In this document: piece after piece, positions 1 through 8,538 of the stretch
How the letters are laid out: each line of letters begins with the position of its first letter
Position numbering within the stretch: position 1 is the first letter of the stretch
Position numbers and translations under genes: made by a program
The notes under the pieces: generated by a model
Database searches by the model: none
Seen by the model: only the letters and a program-made list of their open reading frames with translations
What the model was told of the DNA's origin: nothing
Assembly: GCF_000311785.1 (NCBI RefSeq)
Contig: NZ_HE978535.1
Location: 571,922 to 635,921, forward strand
Direction of reading: 5' to 3'
Length of the DNA stretch: 64,000 nucleotides
DNA from: Brevibacillus massiliensis
GTDB lineage: Bacteria > Bacillota > Bacilli > Brevibacillales > Brevibacillaceae

Positions 1-566
1 ATAACAAAGAGATCGCGCGGCTTACTTCCATCGCCATGAAGCAAACCGGCAAGAGCGAAGATTATGTTCGTACACACCGTATTCGTTCTTTGCAGGGAAA
101 ACGGAATCGTTATGTCCAGAACTTCCAGCATCAAGCGAGCCGAAAGATCGTGGATCTGGCGCTGAAACATCACTGTCATACCATCGTCATCGGAGACATG
201 AAAGACATCAAGCAAGAGAATCCCCGCAAGATGTTTGGACAGATTCCCCATGCCCGTTATGTGGATCTCTCATCACCTATAAGGCCAAACTCCTCGGGAT
301 CAAACTTGTCAAGCAGAATGAAGCGTACACCAGCGGTTGTTCTGCTCTTGATGAGGAGATGATTTCGAAAAAAGCATACGCACCCAAGCGACGCATTCAC
401 CGCGGCCTTTTTTCTGTCCAACTCAGGGTTCAGGATCAATGCAGATGGAAATGGGAGTCTCAATATCTTGCGAAAGTACCTGGGTGGAAAAGGTAGTCCT
501 GTGCTGATCCAATCGGCAAGGGATAATGGGTGTTTGAAGCATCCGAAATGTATTCTTGTCGTATAA
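1..566 (+). pseudogene. tnpB: IS200/IS605-family tnpB remnant, frameshifted
   Basis: This is the C-terminal half of an RNA-guided nuclease/transposase accessory protein of the TnpB (IS1341/IS605 OrfB) type; the N-terminus lies outside the window. The frame is open from base 1 and reads through TIVIGDMKDIKQ and IPHARYVDL. It then needs a shift near position 263 to continue as ITYKAKLLGIKLV...YTSGCSALDEE, and a second shift in the T-run near 408-413 to reach FRINADGNGSLNILRK, the conserved RuvC-III segment with its Asp. The stop is at 564-566. The four-Cys zinc-finger region normally between these parts is degraded. Two frameshifts make it inactive. The order of recognisable blocks is exactly that of the family, so the family call is secure. 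Confidence 0.85.
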
Positions 567-569
567 GAC

Positions 570-622
570 GGGAAACATTTGAATCTCCCACCTCTAAGCA
601 AGGCGAAGGTGGCGGGAGTCTT
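570..622 (+). mobile_element. IS200/IS605-type right-end hairpin
   Basis: Four bases after the tnpB stop there is an imperfect palindrome: ATTTGAATCTCCCACCT pairs with AGGTGGCGGGAGTCTTCAAAT around a short loop. Subterminal hairpins at this place are the right end of IS200/IS605 elements and overlap the 3' part of the guide (omega/reRNA) in active copies. No partner left end is inside the window. Confidence 0.6.
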
Positions 623-739
623 CAAATCATAATGCTCATGGATGCCAGTGTCTCCATCCAAATGGTCGGCATCAAGAAGGCAACCGAACTCTATTGAGGG
701 AATCGTCAATTTTGTGGTCCGCAAGACGAGGTGAAATAC

Positions 740-2191
740 ATGTTCCTATCCGACTGGAAACCAAACCGCGCCGATCCGGTCCCTTTGTATAAACAGATCG
801 CTAATTTCATCAGGCAAAAAATTAGTCATGGAGAGTGGCCGTTAGGGAGCAAAATCCCCACGGAACGGATGTTGGCCCGGGAGTTCGGTGTAAATCGAAG
901 CACGGTCGTAACCGCTTTTGCCGAATTGACTGCCGAGGGCTTAATCGAGGGAAGCAGCGGAAGCGGAACGAGAGTGGTAAACAATACGTGGACCGTCATG
1001 GCAGCCCGCTCCGCGCCCGATTGGGATGCCTATACCAGAGCTGGGGCATACCGGCCCAGTCTGCCAACCGTTCAAGACATTAATCAAACGGAGAACAGTC
1101 CAACCATCATTCGTCTGGGAACAGCAGGCCCTCCCCCTGAACTTTTTCCGACTGACATGCTGCAATCCATCTTGCCCAAGTTGCCGACAATGATGAAATC
1201 ACTGGATTACGAGGATCCAAAGGGACTGCTCTACCTGAGACAGCAGATAAGCGAATATGCCAAGAAAAGAGGAATCGAGGCCTCGCCATCCTCCATCCTG
1301 ATCGTATCCGGAGCGCTGCAAGCTCTTCAATTGATCTCGATGGGTCTCTTGAAACGGGGATCCGTGGTTTTGGCAGAAAAACCTTCCTATGTCCAGTCTT
1401 TGTCTGTGTTCCAATCCGCGGGAATGAAGATGGCAGGGCTCCCGCTCGATAAAGATGGCCTCGTGACGGACGCGATTCCACAGCAGAAGCGGGAGCAAAA
1501 AGCGACGATCTTATACACAATCCCTTGCTTTCATAACCCGACCGGTATCTTGATGTCCGAAGAGCGGCGCAAGCAGCTGCTGACGATATGCGAGCAGGAG
1601 CAGCTCCCGATCGTCGAGGATGATGTCTATCGGGATGTATGGCTTGACCACAAACCGCCTGCTCCGTTGAAAGCGATGGATAAAAACGGTTTGGTCCTCT
1701 ACCTTGGAAGCATGTCAAAGACTTTGGGCCCCGGATTGCGGATCGGCTGGCTGATCGGCCCGGATCCTGTTGTCAACCGGCTGGCCGACCTCAAAATGCA
1801 GTTGGATTACGGATCGAGTTCCCTTTCGCAATGGACCGTCGCTGAGTGTCTGAAAAGCGGCCTGTACGAGCAGCATTTGCAGAAAACAAGAGAGACTTTG
1901 CAGAAGCGCCGGGAAGCCGCTTTACACGCGCTGGAAAGACACATGACAGGAATGGCCTCGTGGAGCTGCCCCTCTGGCGGATTTTTCATCTGGCTGCGAC
2001 TGCATCGCCCTGTTTCTATGCGAGCGCTGTTTGAGAAAGCCCTCCAACAAGAGGTCCTGCTTTATCCCGGGAATATTTACGACCGGTCTGATCATCATCA
2101 TATACGCCTTTCATACGGGAATGCATCGCCTGCCGAATTGGAAGAAGGAATTTCGCGATTGTCGAAGATCATACAGAAATGCGGACGGTAG
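740..2191 (+). CDS. MocR-type GntR/aminotransferase regulator
   Basis: This is a PLP-dependent transcription regulator of the MocR subfamily. Residues ~10-80 form a winged helix GntR domain (PLYKQIANFIRQKI, then LAREFGVNRSTVVTAF). The remainder is an aspartate aminotransferase fold-I domain with the PLP lysine in LGSMSKTLGPGLRIGW and the substrate-side motif IPCFHNPTG. An in-frame GTG at 731 is possible, but GAGGTGA sits six bases before the ATG at 740, so I chose that start (483 aa, normal for the family). The neighbours on the plus strand are only a dead IS, so no target gene is obvious. It ends at a shared terminator facing the copper operon. Ligand and regulon are unknown. Confidence 0.9.
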   Translation: MFLSDWKPNRADPVPLYKQIANFIRQKISHGEWPLGSKIPTERMLAREFGVNRSTVVTAFAELTAEGLIEGSSGSGTRVVNNTWTVMAARSAPDWDAYTRAGAYRPSLPTVQDINQTENSPTIIRLGTAGPPPELFPTDMLQSILPKLPTMMKSLDYEDPKGLLYLRQQISEYAKKRGIEASPSSILIVSGALQALQLISMGLLKRGSVVLAEKPSYVQSLSVFQSAGMKMAGLPLDKDGLVTDAIPQQKREQKATILYTIPCFHNPTGILMSEERRKQLLTICEQEQLPIVEDDVYRDVWLDHKPPAPLKAMDKNGLVLYLGSMSKTLGPGLRIGWLIGPDPVVNRLADLKMQLDYGSSSLSQWTVAECLKSGLYEQHLQKTRETLQKRREAALHALERHMTGMASWSCPSGGFFIWLRLHRPVSMRALFEKALQQEVLLYPGNIYDRSDHHHIRLSYGNASPAELEEGISRLSKIIQKCGR

Positions 2192-2271
2192 GCAAGCTGA
2201 CGGTTTGGACGAGATCCGTAAAGAGAAACAAGCCCTCCGCCACGAAAAAAATTGAGGTTGTATTTGCCTGG

Positions 2272-2313
2272 TAAAAAGCCGATATCCCTTCCCAAAGGGG
2301 AATATCGGCTTTT
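2272..2313. terminator. Bidirectional terminator between MocR gene and copper operon
   Basis: AAAAGCCGATAT...ATATCGGCTTTT forms a strong hairpin around CCCTTCCCAAAGGGG with A- and T-runs at both ends. It lies between convergent genes ending at 2191 (+) and 2323 (-), so it can serve both. Confidence 0.85.
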
Positions 2314-2322
2314 CGTGCAGCT

Positions 2323-2964
2323 TCATGCGATTATCTGGCGAATTCTCAAAGCGACCGCTTCCCGCAGCGCTTCCACCGTTACCCGGTCAATGAATGCAGA
2401 GAACTTCTCTTTCTTTTTCCCATTCTCCTGAAAATATCGAATCAAATTCTGGACAAGCGGAATCAGTTGCTCTTCGGTGACCGACGAGAGGAAGAGCCGG
2501 GCAAGCTTGGCCTTCAACCCTTTGCTTTCTCCTCCCACGTAAATATCGAAGGTATCTTTCATTTTGACAACTGCTATGTCCTTGAGCAATGGCTCGGAGG
2601 TTCCCAAAGCGCAGCCGGCATACCCGATTTTCAACGGGGAGGGGACCGCATGGCCAGCTATCGCTTCATCCAGCTTCTTCGCCGCAGGCATTCCGGCCTC
2701 TTCTGCTCCTCGGCAGAAATTGCACGTGATCAGGTTTTTGGTGTAGAAACCGGCGGGCTGAATTTCCAGCCCGGCCGCCTTCAGTTTTTCCTTTATTTCT
2801 TCCTCGCGTGCCTCCTGCACTTCCACGTACAGCTGTTTAAACGTGGTCAGCTCAATTTTGGCGTCTTCGCCCACGATCGTACCGAGCAAGGCCAACTGCT
2901 CGGGGCGAAAAATGGTTCCTCCCACTTCAAAACCGGGCGTAACCGCAAATTTCTTTGTCCCCAT
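2323..2964 (-). CDS. Siroheme (nitrite/sulfite) reductase-like domain protein
   Basis: This 213-aa protein resembles one half of a nitrite/sulfite reductase: a ferredoxin-like N-terminal half-domain (residues ~1-70) followed by a region corresponding to the siroheme/[4Fe-4S] domain. The start at 2964 is chosen because GGAGAGGGG lies about nine bases upstream; the longer open frame would run into copA. Cysteines are at 81 and 84 (TCNFCRG) and 118 (GYAGCALGTSEP). The canonical reductases have C-x5-C and C-x3-C, so one ligand is absent and the spacing is changed. It lies about 50 bp behind copA and probably belongs to that transcript. Assimilatory catalysis is doubtful; a stand-alone redox or metal-binding role is an inference. 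Confidence 0.7.
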   Translation of the reverse strand: MGTKKFAVTPGFEVGGTIFRPEQLALLGTIVGEDAKIELTTFKQLYVEVQEAREEEIKEKLKAAGLEIQPAGFYTKNLITCNFCRGAEEAGMPAAKKLDEAIAGHAVPSPLKIGYAGCALGTSEPLLKDIAVVKMKDTFDIYVGGESKGLKAKLARLFLSSVTEEQLIPLVQNLIRYFQENGKKKEKFSAFIDRVTVEALREAVALRIRQIIA

Positions 2965-3014
2965 ATGCTGGGTCCCCTCTCCGCTTGTATCCGCTGCGAA
3001 AATCCTGTTGTGTT

Positions 3015-5444
3015 TTAGACTCTCGCCCTCTGCAGCCGCAGGGCATTGAGTACAACTGACACTGAGCTTAAAGCCATCGCTGCACCGGCAATCCACGGAG
3101 CCAAAAGCCCGATCGCCGCGATCGGAATGCCCAGTGTGTTGTAACCAAGCGCCCAGAACAGGTTTTGCCGGATGTTGCGCATCGTTTTGCGGCTCATGGA
3201 AATGGCGTCGGCAATGCTGTTCAGGTCACCGCGCATCAAGGTCACATCGGCTGCTTCCATCGCGACATCTGTGCCGGTCCCGATCGCCATCCCGATATCT
3301 GCGACAGCCAGGGCGGGGGCGTCGTTGATACCGTCGCCGACCATGGCCACCTTCTTGCCTTGTGCCTGCAGCTTTTTCACTTCTTCCGCCTTTCCTTCCG
3401 GCAGGACTTCCGCGAGCACATGATCAATGCCCACCTGCTTGGCGATGGCGTTCGCCGTGCGTTCGTTGTCCCCGGTAATCATGATGACTTGAATGCCCAT
3501 CTGCTTCAAGCGGGCAACCGCTTCTTTTGACGTTTCTTTAATCGTATCGGCTACAGCGACCATGCCGGCGTATTGGCCGTCAATGGCGATCAGCATCGCT
3601 GTTTTCCCCTCTTGCTCCAGCCTTGACATGGTTTCAAACACATGCCCTGCTTCCACGTTGTATTTCGCCATCAGCTTGCGCGTACCGGCGAGCATTTCTT
3701 TGCCCTCCACGACCGCACGAATGCCGTATCCGGGTATGGCTTCGAACTCATCCGTACCCGGCATGTCGATGCCTCTGGCTGCAATACCGGACACGATTGC
3801 TTCGGCAAGCGGGTGTTCCGAATTCTTCTCCGCAGCGCCGACAAGACGCAGGAGGGAAGCTTCATCGATGCGATCCGCAACGACATCCGTCAGTTCCGGT
3901 CTCCCTTTGGTCACGGTACCTGTCTTGTCGAGGACGATCGCTTCGATTTTGTGTGTCGACTCCAAATGCTCTCCGCCTTTAAACAGCACACCGAGCTCTG
4001 CGGCCCGGCCCGAACCGGCCATGATCGAAGTCGGAGTCGCCAAACCGAGCGCACAAGGACACGCGATGACCAACACCGCGATGGCTTTTTCCAGCGCGCC
4101 GGCGAAGTCTCCCGGGGTCGCCAGGAAAAACCAGATCAGAAAGGTGACAAGTGCGATACCGACGACGATCGGTACGAAAATGCCGGAGATCACATCGGCT
4201 ATCCGTTGAATCGGCGCCTTGGATCCTTGCGCTTCTTCCACGACCTTGATAATTTGCGCCAGGGCCGTCTCTTTGCCCACTTTTGTCGCTTTGACTTTCA
4301 GTCTGCCATTTTTGTTGATGGTCGCGCCAATCACGGTGTCTCCCGCTTTTTTCTCGACCGGAATGCTCTCCCCGGTCAGCATCGACTCATCGACAGCGGA
4401 AATCCCTTCGATGACTTCTCCATCCACCGGAACCTTCTCGCCCGGCTTCACCAAGATGACGTCCCCGACCATCACTTCCTCTATCGGGATCGTCACTTCC
4501 TGACCATCGCGTACCACGAGGGCGGTTTTGGCCTGCAGTCCCATCAGCGTTTTGATGGCCTCAGACGTGCGGCCTTTGGCCAGCGTTTCAAATAATTTGC
4601 CGAGAATGACGAGGGTAATCAAGATGGCACTTGTCTCATAATACATCGCCGGAACGCTGTGGGCATCGCCCGATACCATCGCCCATTGAATGGTTACACA
4701 AAGGCTGTAGAAGTAGGCGGCCGACGTTCCGAGCGCCACCAGGACGTCCATGTTGGCGCTTTTGCTGCGCAGCGCCTTGTATGCCCCGACGTAGAACTGT
4801 TTCCCGACGTAAAACTGAACCGGCGTTGCCAGCAGCAGCTGCATCCACGGATTCATGAACAGATCGGGCACCCAGATCCACGATGTGAACGAAAAGTGGC
4901 TTACCATCGACCAAAGCAAGGGCAGCGAGAGGAGGGCCGATACCAGCAGTTTGCTCTTTTGCCGGGCGAGTTCCTGTTTGCGGTGCTCTCCCGGCTCCGC
5001 TTCTTCCTGTTTGGGAACCGCTTTGTAGCCAAGCTTCTCCACCTTTTTCTGCATGTCGGAGACAGACACATCGGCCGGGTTGTACTCGACGTGGGCCGTC
5101 TCCGTTGCAAAATTGACGGCGGCTTTTGAGACTCCAGGCAATTTGCCCAGCCCTTTTTCAATCCTCATCGCACAAGCGGCACAAGTCATTCCGACCAGCT
5201 GCAGGTCAACGGATTCCTTCGCCGTGTCGTAGCCAAGCTTCTGGATGCGCTGTTCCATCTGGCCGACATCCACTTTTTTCGGATCGTAGACGACGGTAGC
5301 CCGTTCCATGGCGAAGTTCACATTTGCTTGCTCGACGCCTTCCATCCTGTTCAAGGCTTTTTCAATTTTGATGGCACAAGCGGCACAGGTCATCCCTGTG
5401 AGCTGCAGCGTCGTTTGTTTCATCTCATTGCTAACGGCTTCCAT
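3015..5444 (-). CDS. copA: Copper-exporting P1B-type ATPase
   Basis: CopA pumps Cu(I) out of the cytoplasm at the cost of ATP. The 809-aa product has two N-terminal heavy-metal-associated domains with CAAC at residues 20-23 and 88-91. These are followed by eight predicted membrane segments, the actuator TGES (357-360), the intramembrane CPC (462-464), the phosphorylation motif DKTGT (506-510), the HP dipeptide of SEHPLAEAI and the hinge GDGINDAP. The start at 5444 has AAGAAGGGA just upstream; a second in-frame Met seven residues in is also possible. It follows copZ by 41 bp and is expected to be co-transcribed from the CsoR-like promoter at about 5870. A second copper ATPase is encoded at 53979-56168. 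Confidence 0.96.
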   Translation of the reverse strand: MEAVSNEMKQTTLQLTGMTCAACAIKIEKALNRMEGVEQANVNFAMERATVVYDPKKVDVGQMEQRIQKLGYDTAKESVDLQLVGMTCAACAMRIEKGLGKLPGVSKAAVNFATETAHVEYNPADVSVSDMQKKVEKLGYKAVPKQEEAEPGEHRKQELARQKSKLLVSALLSLPLLWSMVSHFSFTSWIWVPDLFMNPWMQLLLATPVQFYVGKQFYVGAYKALRSKSANMDVLVALGTSAAYFYSLCVTIQWAMVSGDAHSVPAMYYETSAILITLVILGKLFETLAKGRTSEAIKTLMGLQAKTALVVRDGQEVTIPIEEVMVGDVILVKPGEKVPVDGEVIEGISAVDESMLTGESIPVEKKAGDTVIGATINKNGRLKVKATKVGKETALAQIIKVVEEAQGSKAPIQRIADVISGIFVPIVVGIALVTFLIWFFLATPGDFAGALEKAIAVLVIACPCALGLATPTSIMAGSGRAAELGVLFKGGEHLESTHKIEAIVLDKTGTVTKGRPELTDVVADRIDEASLLRLVGAAEKNSEHPLAEAIVSGIAARGIDMPGTDEFEAIPGYGIRAVVEGKEMLAGTRKLMAKYNVEAGHVFETMSRLEQEGKTAMLIAIDGQYAGMVAVADTIKETSKEAVARLKQMGIQVIMITGDNERTANAIAKQVGIDHVLAEVLPEGKAEEVKKLQAQGKKVAMVGDGINDAPALAVADIGMAIGTGTDVAMEAADVTLMRGDLNSIADAISMSRKTMRNIRQNLFWALGYNTLGIPIAAIGLLAPWIAGAAMALSSVSVVLNALRLQRARV

Positions 5445-5485
5445 ACAAGTCCCTTCTTCCGAGGCGGTTTTATCGTTTGGCTAAC

Positions 5486-5686
5486 TCAAACGACGGTGTA
5501 CCCCTGTTCCTCAATCGCCTCTTTAATCGCATCCAGGGTGATGTTTGCTTCGTCGTAATCCACCGTTACCGTACCGTTGGCCAAATCGACTTTTCCTTTT
5601 GCTCCCAACTCTTTCATGGCACCCTCGATGCTGTTTACGCAGTGGGCGCAGGACATGCCTTCCACTTTCAGGGTTACGTTTTTCAT
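5486..5686 (-). CDS. copZ: Copper chaperone CopZ
   Basis: This 66-aa single heavy-metal-associated domain protein carries the Cu(I)-binding motif MSCAHC (Cys13, Cys16) and the usual C-terminal QGYTV. It binds Cu(I) in the cytosol and hands it to the N-terminal domains of CopA, encoded directly downstream. The start has AAAGGAG about eight bases upstream. It is the first gene after the promoter at 5859-5887 with an unusually long untranslated leader of about 165 nt. Confidence 0.96.
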   Translation of the reverse strand: MKNVTLKVEGMSCAHCVNSIEGAMKELGAKGKVDLANGTVTVDYDEANITLDAIKEAIEEQGYTVV

Positions 5687-5858
5687 GGCTCATTTCTCCT
5701 TTTGTTTGGGATTGTTATTTCGGTTTAACCGGACCGCTCGTTCGGCTTTATTTTTTCCTGGTGCTGATGTTTTCTTTCCGAAGGCACCGCACAAGCTTCC
5801 TGCAATTCTTCAAGGCAGAGGTTTTTCTGCTGCCTTTCACCTCCCCCCTTCGATTTTT

Positions 5859-5887
5859 ACTATACCCCCCTATACTATATTTGTCAA
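5859..5887 (-). promoter_or_regulatory. copZ-copA promoter with CsoR-like operator
   Basis: On the minus strand a perfect -35 TTGACA (5887-5882) and a -10 TATAGT (5864-5859) are separated by exactly 17 bases. The spacer and -10 form TATAGTATAGGGGGGTATAGT, a G-tract flanked by A/T-rich inverted half-sites as in CsoR operators. A Cu(I)-responsive CsoR repressor covering the spacer is the expected mode; no csoR gene is in the window. The promoter call is direct reading; the regulator is inferred. Confidence 0.8.
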
Positions 5888-5944
5888 TGACCTCTGCTGA
5901 TTTGTACGTAAAAACCTGTCAATAAAAAAACTTCTTCCCTTCAC

Positions 5945-6127
5945 CTATTCATTCAAACCCCTTCGCCGCCGTTTTCTTTGATTTCCTGCACAACCCGATT
6001 CAGCGGTTCTACCTGAACAACTGTAGCCAAACCTTTGCTCCTTCTGTTGCAAACCGCATCGCGACCAAGGGGTCGTACGTCCATAACCCTTTATTTTGAA
6101 AAACAAGGTAACCTCGCCGGCTTTCAA
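5945..6127 (-). pseudogene. Short-chain dehydrogenase N-terminal remnant
   Basis: Reading the minus strand from 6127 gives MKAGEVTLFFKIKGYGR, which lines up with the SDR start GKVALVTGGSRGIGR. A shifted frame then gives VAMRFATEGAKV and another ATVVQVEPLNRVVQEIKENGGEGV before a stop. These three blocks in this order match the first ~65 residues of a classical SDR (cofactor loop, helix C, ENGGEA turn). Frameshifts and the missing C-terminal three quarters make it a relic. It is an interpretation from pattern only; no block alone is decisive. Confidence 0.5.
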
Positions 6128-6143
6128 CGAGGTTTTTAACTGG

Positions 6144-6430
6144 TTATGATTTGCTGCCTTTTTTTAATTCAAGCTGATGATCTTCAATTGCATATACACT
6201 ATCGGCCACACGTTCAATAAACCTGCGGTCATGAGAGACCAAAAGAACAGTACCTTGATACGCTTCCAGAAATTTTTCCAATGCCTCCATGCAATCTACA
6301 TCTAAAAAGTTCGTTGGTTCATCCAACACAAGCACATTGTACCTTCCCAAAAAAAGCTGACACAAGATAAGACGAATGGCTTCTCCTCCGCTTAGCTCCC
6401 TAACATCTTTTCTTAAAAAAACAGAAAAGA
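6144..6430 (-). pseudogene. ABC-F ATPase C-terminal remnant
   Basis: The last ~95 residues of the frame ending at 6144 contain the ABC signature LSGGEAIR, the Walker B LVLDEPTNFLD and the H-loop LLVSHDRRFIE, ending like a ribosome-protecting ABC-F protein (Vga/Lsa/Msr type). No Walker A or first ATPase domain is present. The upstream part of the open frame is antisense to the 56-aa gene at 6501 and looks non-homologous. It is therefore a 3' fragment of an ABC-F gene of roughly 500-600 codons. Confidence 0.75.
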
Positions 6431-6450
6431 CTCTATACGAATGGCGAAAG

Positions 6451-6462
6451 TAGGGGTATAAT
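6451..6462 (+). promoter_or_regulatory. -10 element with TAGGGGTATA half-site
   Basis: TAGGGGTATAAT contains a consensus -10 (TATAAT, 6457-6462) preceded by the G4 half-site that also occurs in the operators at 5859-5887 and 8753-8768. No good -35 is visible. The start codon at 6501 is 38 bases downstream. Control by a CsoR/CstR-type repressor is an inference from the repeated half-site. Confidence 0.45.
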
Positions 6463-6500
6463 AAACCCGAGTATTTAAATCGGAAAATGGTGATTAATCT

Positions 6501-6671
6501 ATGTTTGCCTTTTTTAAGAAGGTATTCACTCATACTTGTGACAAATGCAATCATCCCCTGGAGGCCATACATACGGCTTTAGGATGTGTGAAAGTTTGCC
6601 CGGAAGGTCATTACAAGGAGGAAACATACTGCCATCTCGAGATACGGATTGTTTATGATGACTTGAAATAA
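6501..6671 (+). CDS. Small zinc-ribbon-like protein, 56 aa
   Basis: This short frame starts with MFAFFKKVFTHTCDKC and ends with EIRIVYDDLK. It holds CDKC, then GCVKVC, then a late Cys-His pair (TYCHLE), a pattern typical of tiny zinc ribbons. It starts 38 bases behind a consensus -10 and ends exactly in a symmetric terminator, so its boundaries look like those of a real transcription unit. No clear Shine-Dalgarno sequence is visible. It lies antisense to the unalignable 5' part of the ABC-F relic and converges on tusA. I do not recognise the family; a metal- or sulfur-stress role is only suggested by the promoter half-site. Confidence 0.6.
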   Translation: MFAFFKKVFTHTCDKCNHPLEAIHTALGCVKVCPEGHYKEETYCHLEIRIVYDDLK

Positions 6672-6695
6672 GCGAACACGTTTGCAGTGTTCGCT
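6671..6695. terminator. Terminator shared by the 56-aa gene and tusA
   Basis: AGCGAACAC-GTTTGCA-GTGTTCGCT is a perfect 9-bp stem between convergent genes ending at 6671 (+) and 6707 (-). The flanking T and A runs are short, so efficiency is uncertain. Confidence 0.7.
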
Positions 6696-6706
6696 CATTT
6701 CCTCAC

Positions 6707-6934
6707 CTACTTCTTTCTTACAAAAAACGTAAATACCCCATTTTCCTCTTCGTGCTTCATCATTTCGTGGTTTGTTTGCTTTACCCAAGCTTGAAAGTCG
6801 TTTACAGAACCTTTATCTGTCGCGATTACTTTCATCACCTGACCTGGCTCTAGGCTGTCCAATGCCTTTTTCGCTTTCACAATGGGCATGGGGCACGCCA
6901 ATCCTTTTGCATCAACGACAATGTCTGCTTGCAT
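6707..6934 (-). CDS. tusA: Sulfur carrier protein TusA
   Basis: This 75-aa TusA/SirA-family protein carries persulfide sulfur on the conserved Cys14 of the signature GLACPMPIV. It passes sulfane sulfur between rhodaneses, DsrE-type proteins and acceptors in the cytosol. Length and motif are standard. It is the last gene of the sulfur operon, 35 bp behind the rhodanese-MBL gene, and the context points to detoxification of reactive sulfur rather than tRNA thiolation. Confidence 0.92.
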   Translation of the reverse strand: MQADIVVDAKGLACPMPIVKAKKALDSLEPGQVMKVIATDKGSVNDFQAWVKQTNHEMMKHEEENGVFTFFVRKK

Positions 6935-6969
6935 TCTTCATCTCTCCTGACTATTCGTTTTTGTTTGTC

Positions 6970-8124
6970 TTATTTGTCGTGAACAGCACAACGGTTTGGA
7001 CCGATTTCCATTTCGCGCTGCTCTTCTTCACTTGGGGTCATTTTCCCCATATTCGTTTGGCGAATCTTTTGATAGGCATTTGGCTGCGGCGGCAAATTCT
7101 CCGTTACTGTTCTTCGGAATTCCGCTTCATCCTGAATGTGTAAACCTGGATTCGTCCGGTACAACTCCCCCATTCGGGCAGAAACCCTGCCGCCCTCACC
7201 CAGTTCGGACACTTTTCCAAAATGGGCGGGAAGTACAATCAGCTCATCCGAAAGCTCTCTGTAGCGCCTGTATAAGGTGCTGCGCAAGTCCTGGGCCCAA
7301 TCCGCTGCTTTGCCGGCCAAGTCTGGGCGGCCGATGGATGCGATGAACAAAATATCTCCTGTCAGCAAATACGTATCGTCAACAAGCAAGGAGGTGCTGC
7401 CGATTGTATGACCGGGGGAGTAAATCGGCTGGATCTTGATTTTGGTGTTGCCGACGGCAATCTCTTTGCCCTCTTCCAGTTTTTCGTAGCTGAACGTTAC
7501 CTCTGCCGCATCTTTTGGCGGGAGCCAGTAGGCTGCCCCTGCCTTGTCGGCTAACTTTTTCCCGCCAGAAATGTGGTCAGCGTGCAGGTGGGTATCGATG
7601 GTATGCTGAATGGAGACGTTCCTATCTTGGGCGAATTTCTCGTAAACCTCCGTCATCCTCAAAGTGTCAACAACGGCTGCCTCACCGTCGGAGATCACCA
7701 TGTAAGACAGGCATCCTTTGCCGATCCGAACAAATTGATAAATCGCACCGCCAGCTTTCAAGTCACCGATTTTGACGGGTTCCAAATGCTCACTCCAGGC
7801 TTTCATCCCGCCTTCAAGATAATAAATATTGGACCTTCCGGCTTCGACCATTTGCTCCGCGACAAATTTGGATGAACCTTCTTTGGCGCAGACCACAAGC
7901 ACTTTTTTATGTTCGGGAATCTTGTCCAGCGCGGAGTCTACACCCTCGAGCAGCTCAAAATACGGGAGATTGACGACCTCAATCTTGTCTCCCTCGATTT
8001 TCCAATCGTTATATTCAGTTTCACTGCGTACGTCGAGGATAAACAATTCTGCTTGATTGAAAACAATCTGCGCCAATTCTTTTGCAGACATTTTCTTTAA
8101 ACCCCCGGCTGTATTCACGGTCAT
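6970..8124 (-). CDS. Rhodanese-metallo-beta-lactamase fusion (persulfide dioxygenase-like)
   Basis: This 384-aa protein has an N-terminal rhodanese (residues ~10-115, active Cys79 in VVCAKEGSS) joined to a metallo-beta-lactamase domain (~120-370) with the metal motif THLHADH (H179, H181, D183, H184) and later SPGHT, LLTGD and LPAHFG. Such MBL domains are persulfide dioxygenases of the ETHE1/CstB group, which oxidise glutathione- or low-molecular-weight-thiol persulfides. In Staphylococcus CstB the MBL domain comes first and rhodaneses follow, so here the order is reversed. It sits between the DsrE-like gene and tusA, consistent with a persulfide relay. The reaction is inferred from family membership. 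Confidence 0.88.
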   Translation of the reverse strand: MTVNTAGGLKKMSAKELAQIVFNQAELFILDVRSETEYNDWKIEGDKIEVVNLPYFELLEGVDSALDKIPEHKKVLVVCAKEGSSKFVAEQMVEAGRSNIYYLEGGMKAWSEHLEPVKIGDLKAGGAIYQFVRIGKGCLSYMVISDGEAAVVDTLRMTEVYEKFAQDRNVSIQHTIDTHLHADHISGGKKLADKAGAAYWLPPKDAAEVTFSYEKLEEGKEIAVGNTKIKIQPIYSPGHTIGSTSLLVDDTYLLTGDILFIASIGRPDLAGKAADWAQDLRSTLYRRYRELSDELIVLPAHFGKVSELGEGGRVSARMGELYRTNPGLHIQDEAEFRRTVTENLPPQPNAYQKIRQTNMGKMTPSEEEQREMEIGPNRCAVHDK

Positions 8125-8142
8125 AGCACAAACCTCCCTGCT

Positions 8143-8538
8143 TCAGAACGATAATGTGATGTTGGCGTCCTTGGCGAAATCAAGGAAGGTCACTGCACCG
8201 CCAACTTCGATTCCGTCAATGAGGTCTTCCTTCTTCAAGTTCATCACGTCCATTGTCATTTGACAGGCAATGATTTTGACACCCATTTGTTGGGCCATTT
8301 CTACCAATTCGGGAATGGATGGCACATTGGCATTTTGAAATCCTTCAGCGAAATGTTCCTTCCCGGTTGGCATCGGCAATTGCTGATACGCTGTCTTGTG
8401 AATCAAATTCAATCCCTCGAAGGTGAAGAAGATCCCCACCTCTGCATCCGTTGCAGCTGAAGCTGTAGCGATGTTAAAGACCTTGTAAGCGTCAAACAAT
8501 CCTCCGTGGCTGGCGATAATCGCGACTTTTGTTCCCAT
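8143..8538 (-). CDS. DsrE/DsrF-like sulfur-relay protein
   Basis: This 131-aa protein has the DsrE/DsrF/DrsH-like fold: VAIIASHGGLFDAYKVF at the start, FFTFEGLNLI in the middle and VKIIACQMTMDVM near residue 100 with the candidate persulfide-carrying Cys. The start at 8538 is supported by GGAGG eight bases upstream. These proteins move sulfane sulfur between rhodanese and TusA, matching both flanking genes. It overlaps the tail of the rhodanese relic by 47 bases. Confidence 0.88.
   Translation of the reverse strand: MGTKVAIIASHGGLFDAYKVFNIATASAATDAEVGIFFTFEGLNLIHKTAYQQLPMPTGKEHFAEGFQNANVPSIPELVEMAQQMGVKIIACQMTMDVMNLKKEDLIDGIEVGGAVTFLDFAKDANITLSF

Noticed and set aside
257-724. 155-codon minus-strand open frame
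   Set aside because: Antisense to the tnpB relic and across its end hairpin; no recognisable content.
1107-1718. 203-codon minus-strand open frame
   Set aside because: Antisense to the MocR gene, with no start signals or motifs.
2965-3096. Extended N-terminus of the siroheme-reductase-like protein
   Set aside because: It would run into copA in another frame; the Met at 2964 has a strong ribosome binding site.
3642-4595. 317-codon plus-strand open frame
   Set aside because: Antisense to copA, which has all P-type ATPase motifs; no independent start signal.
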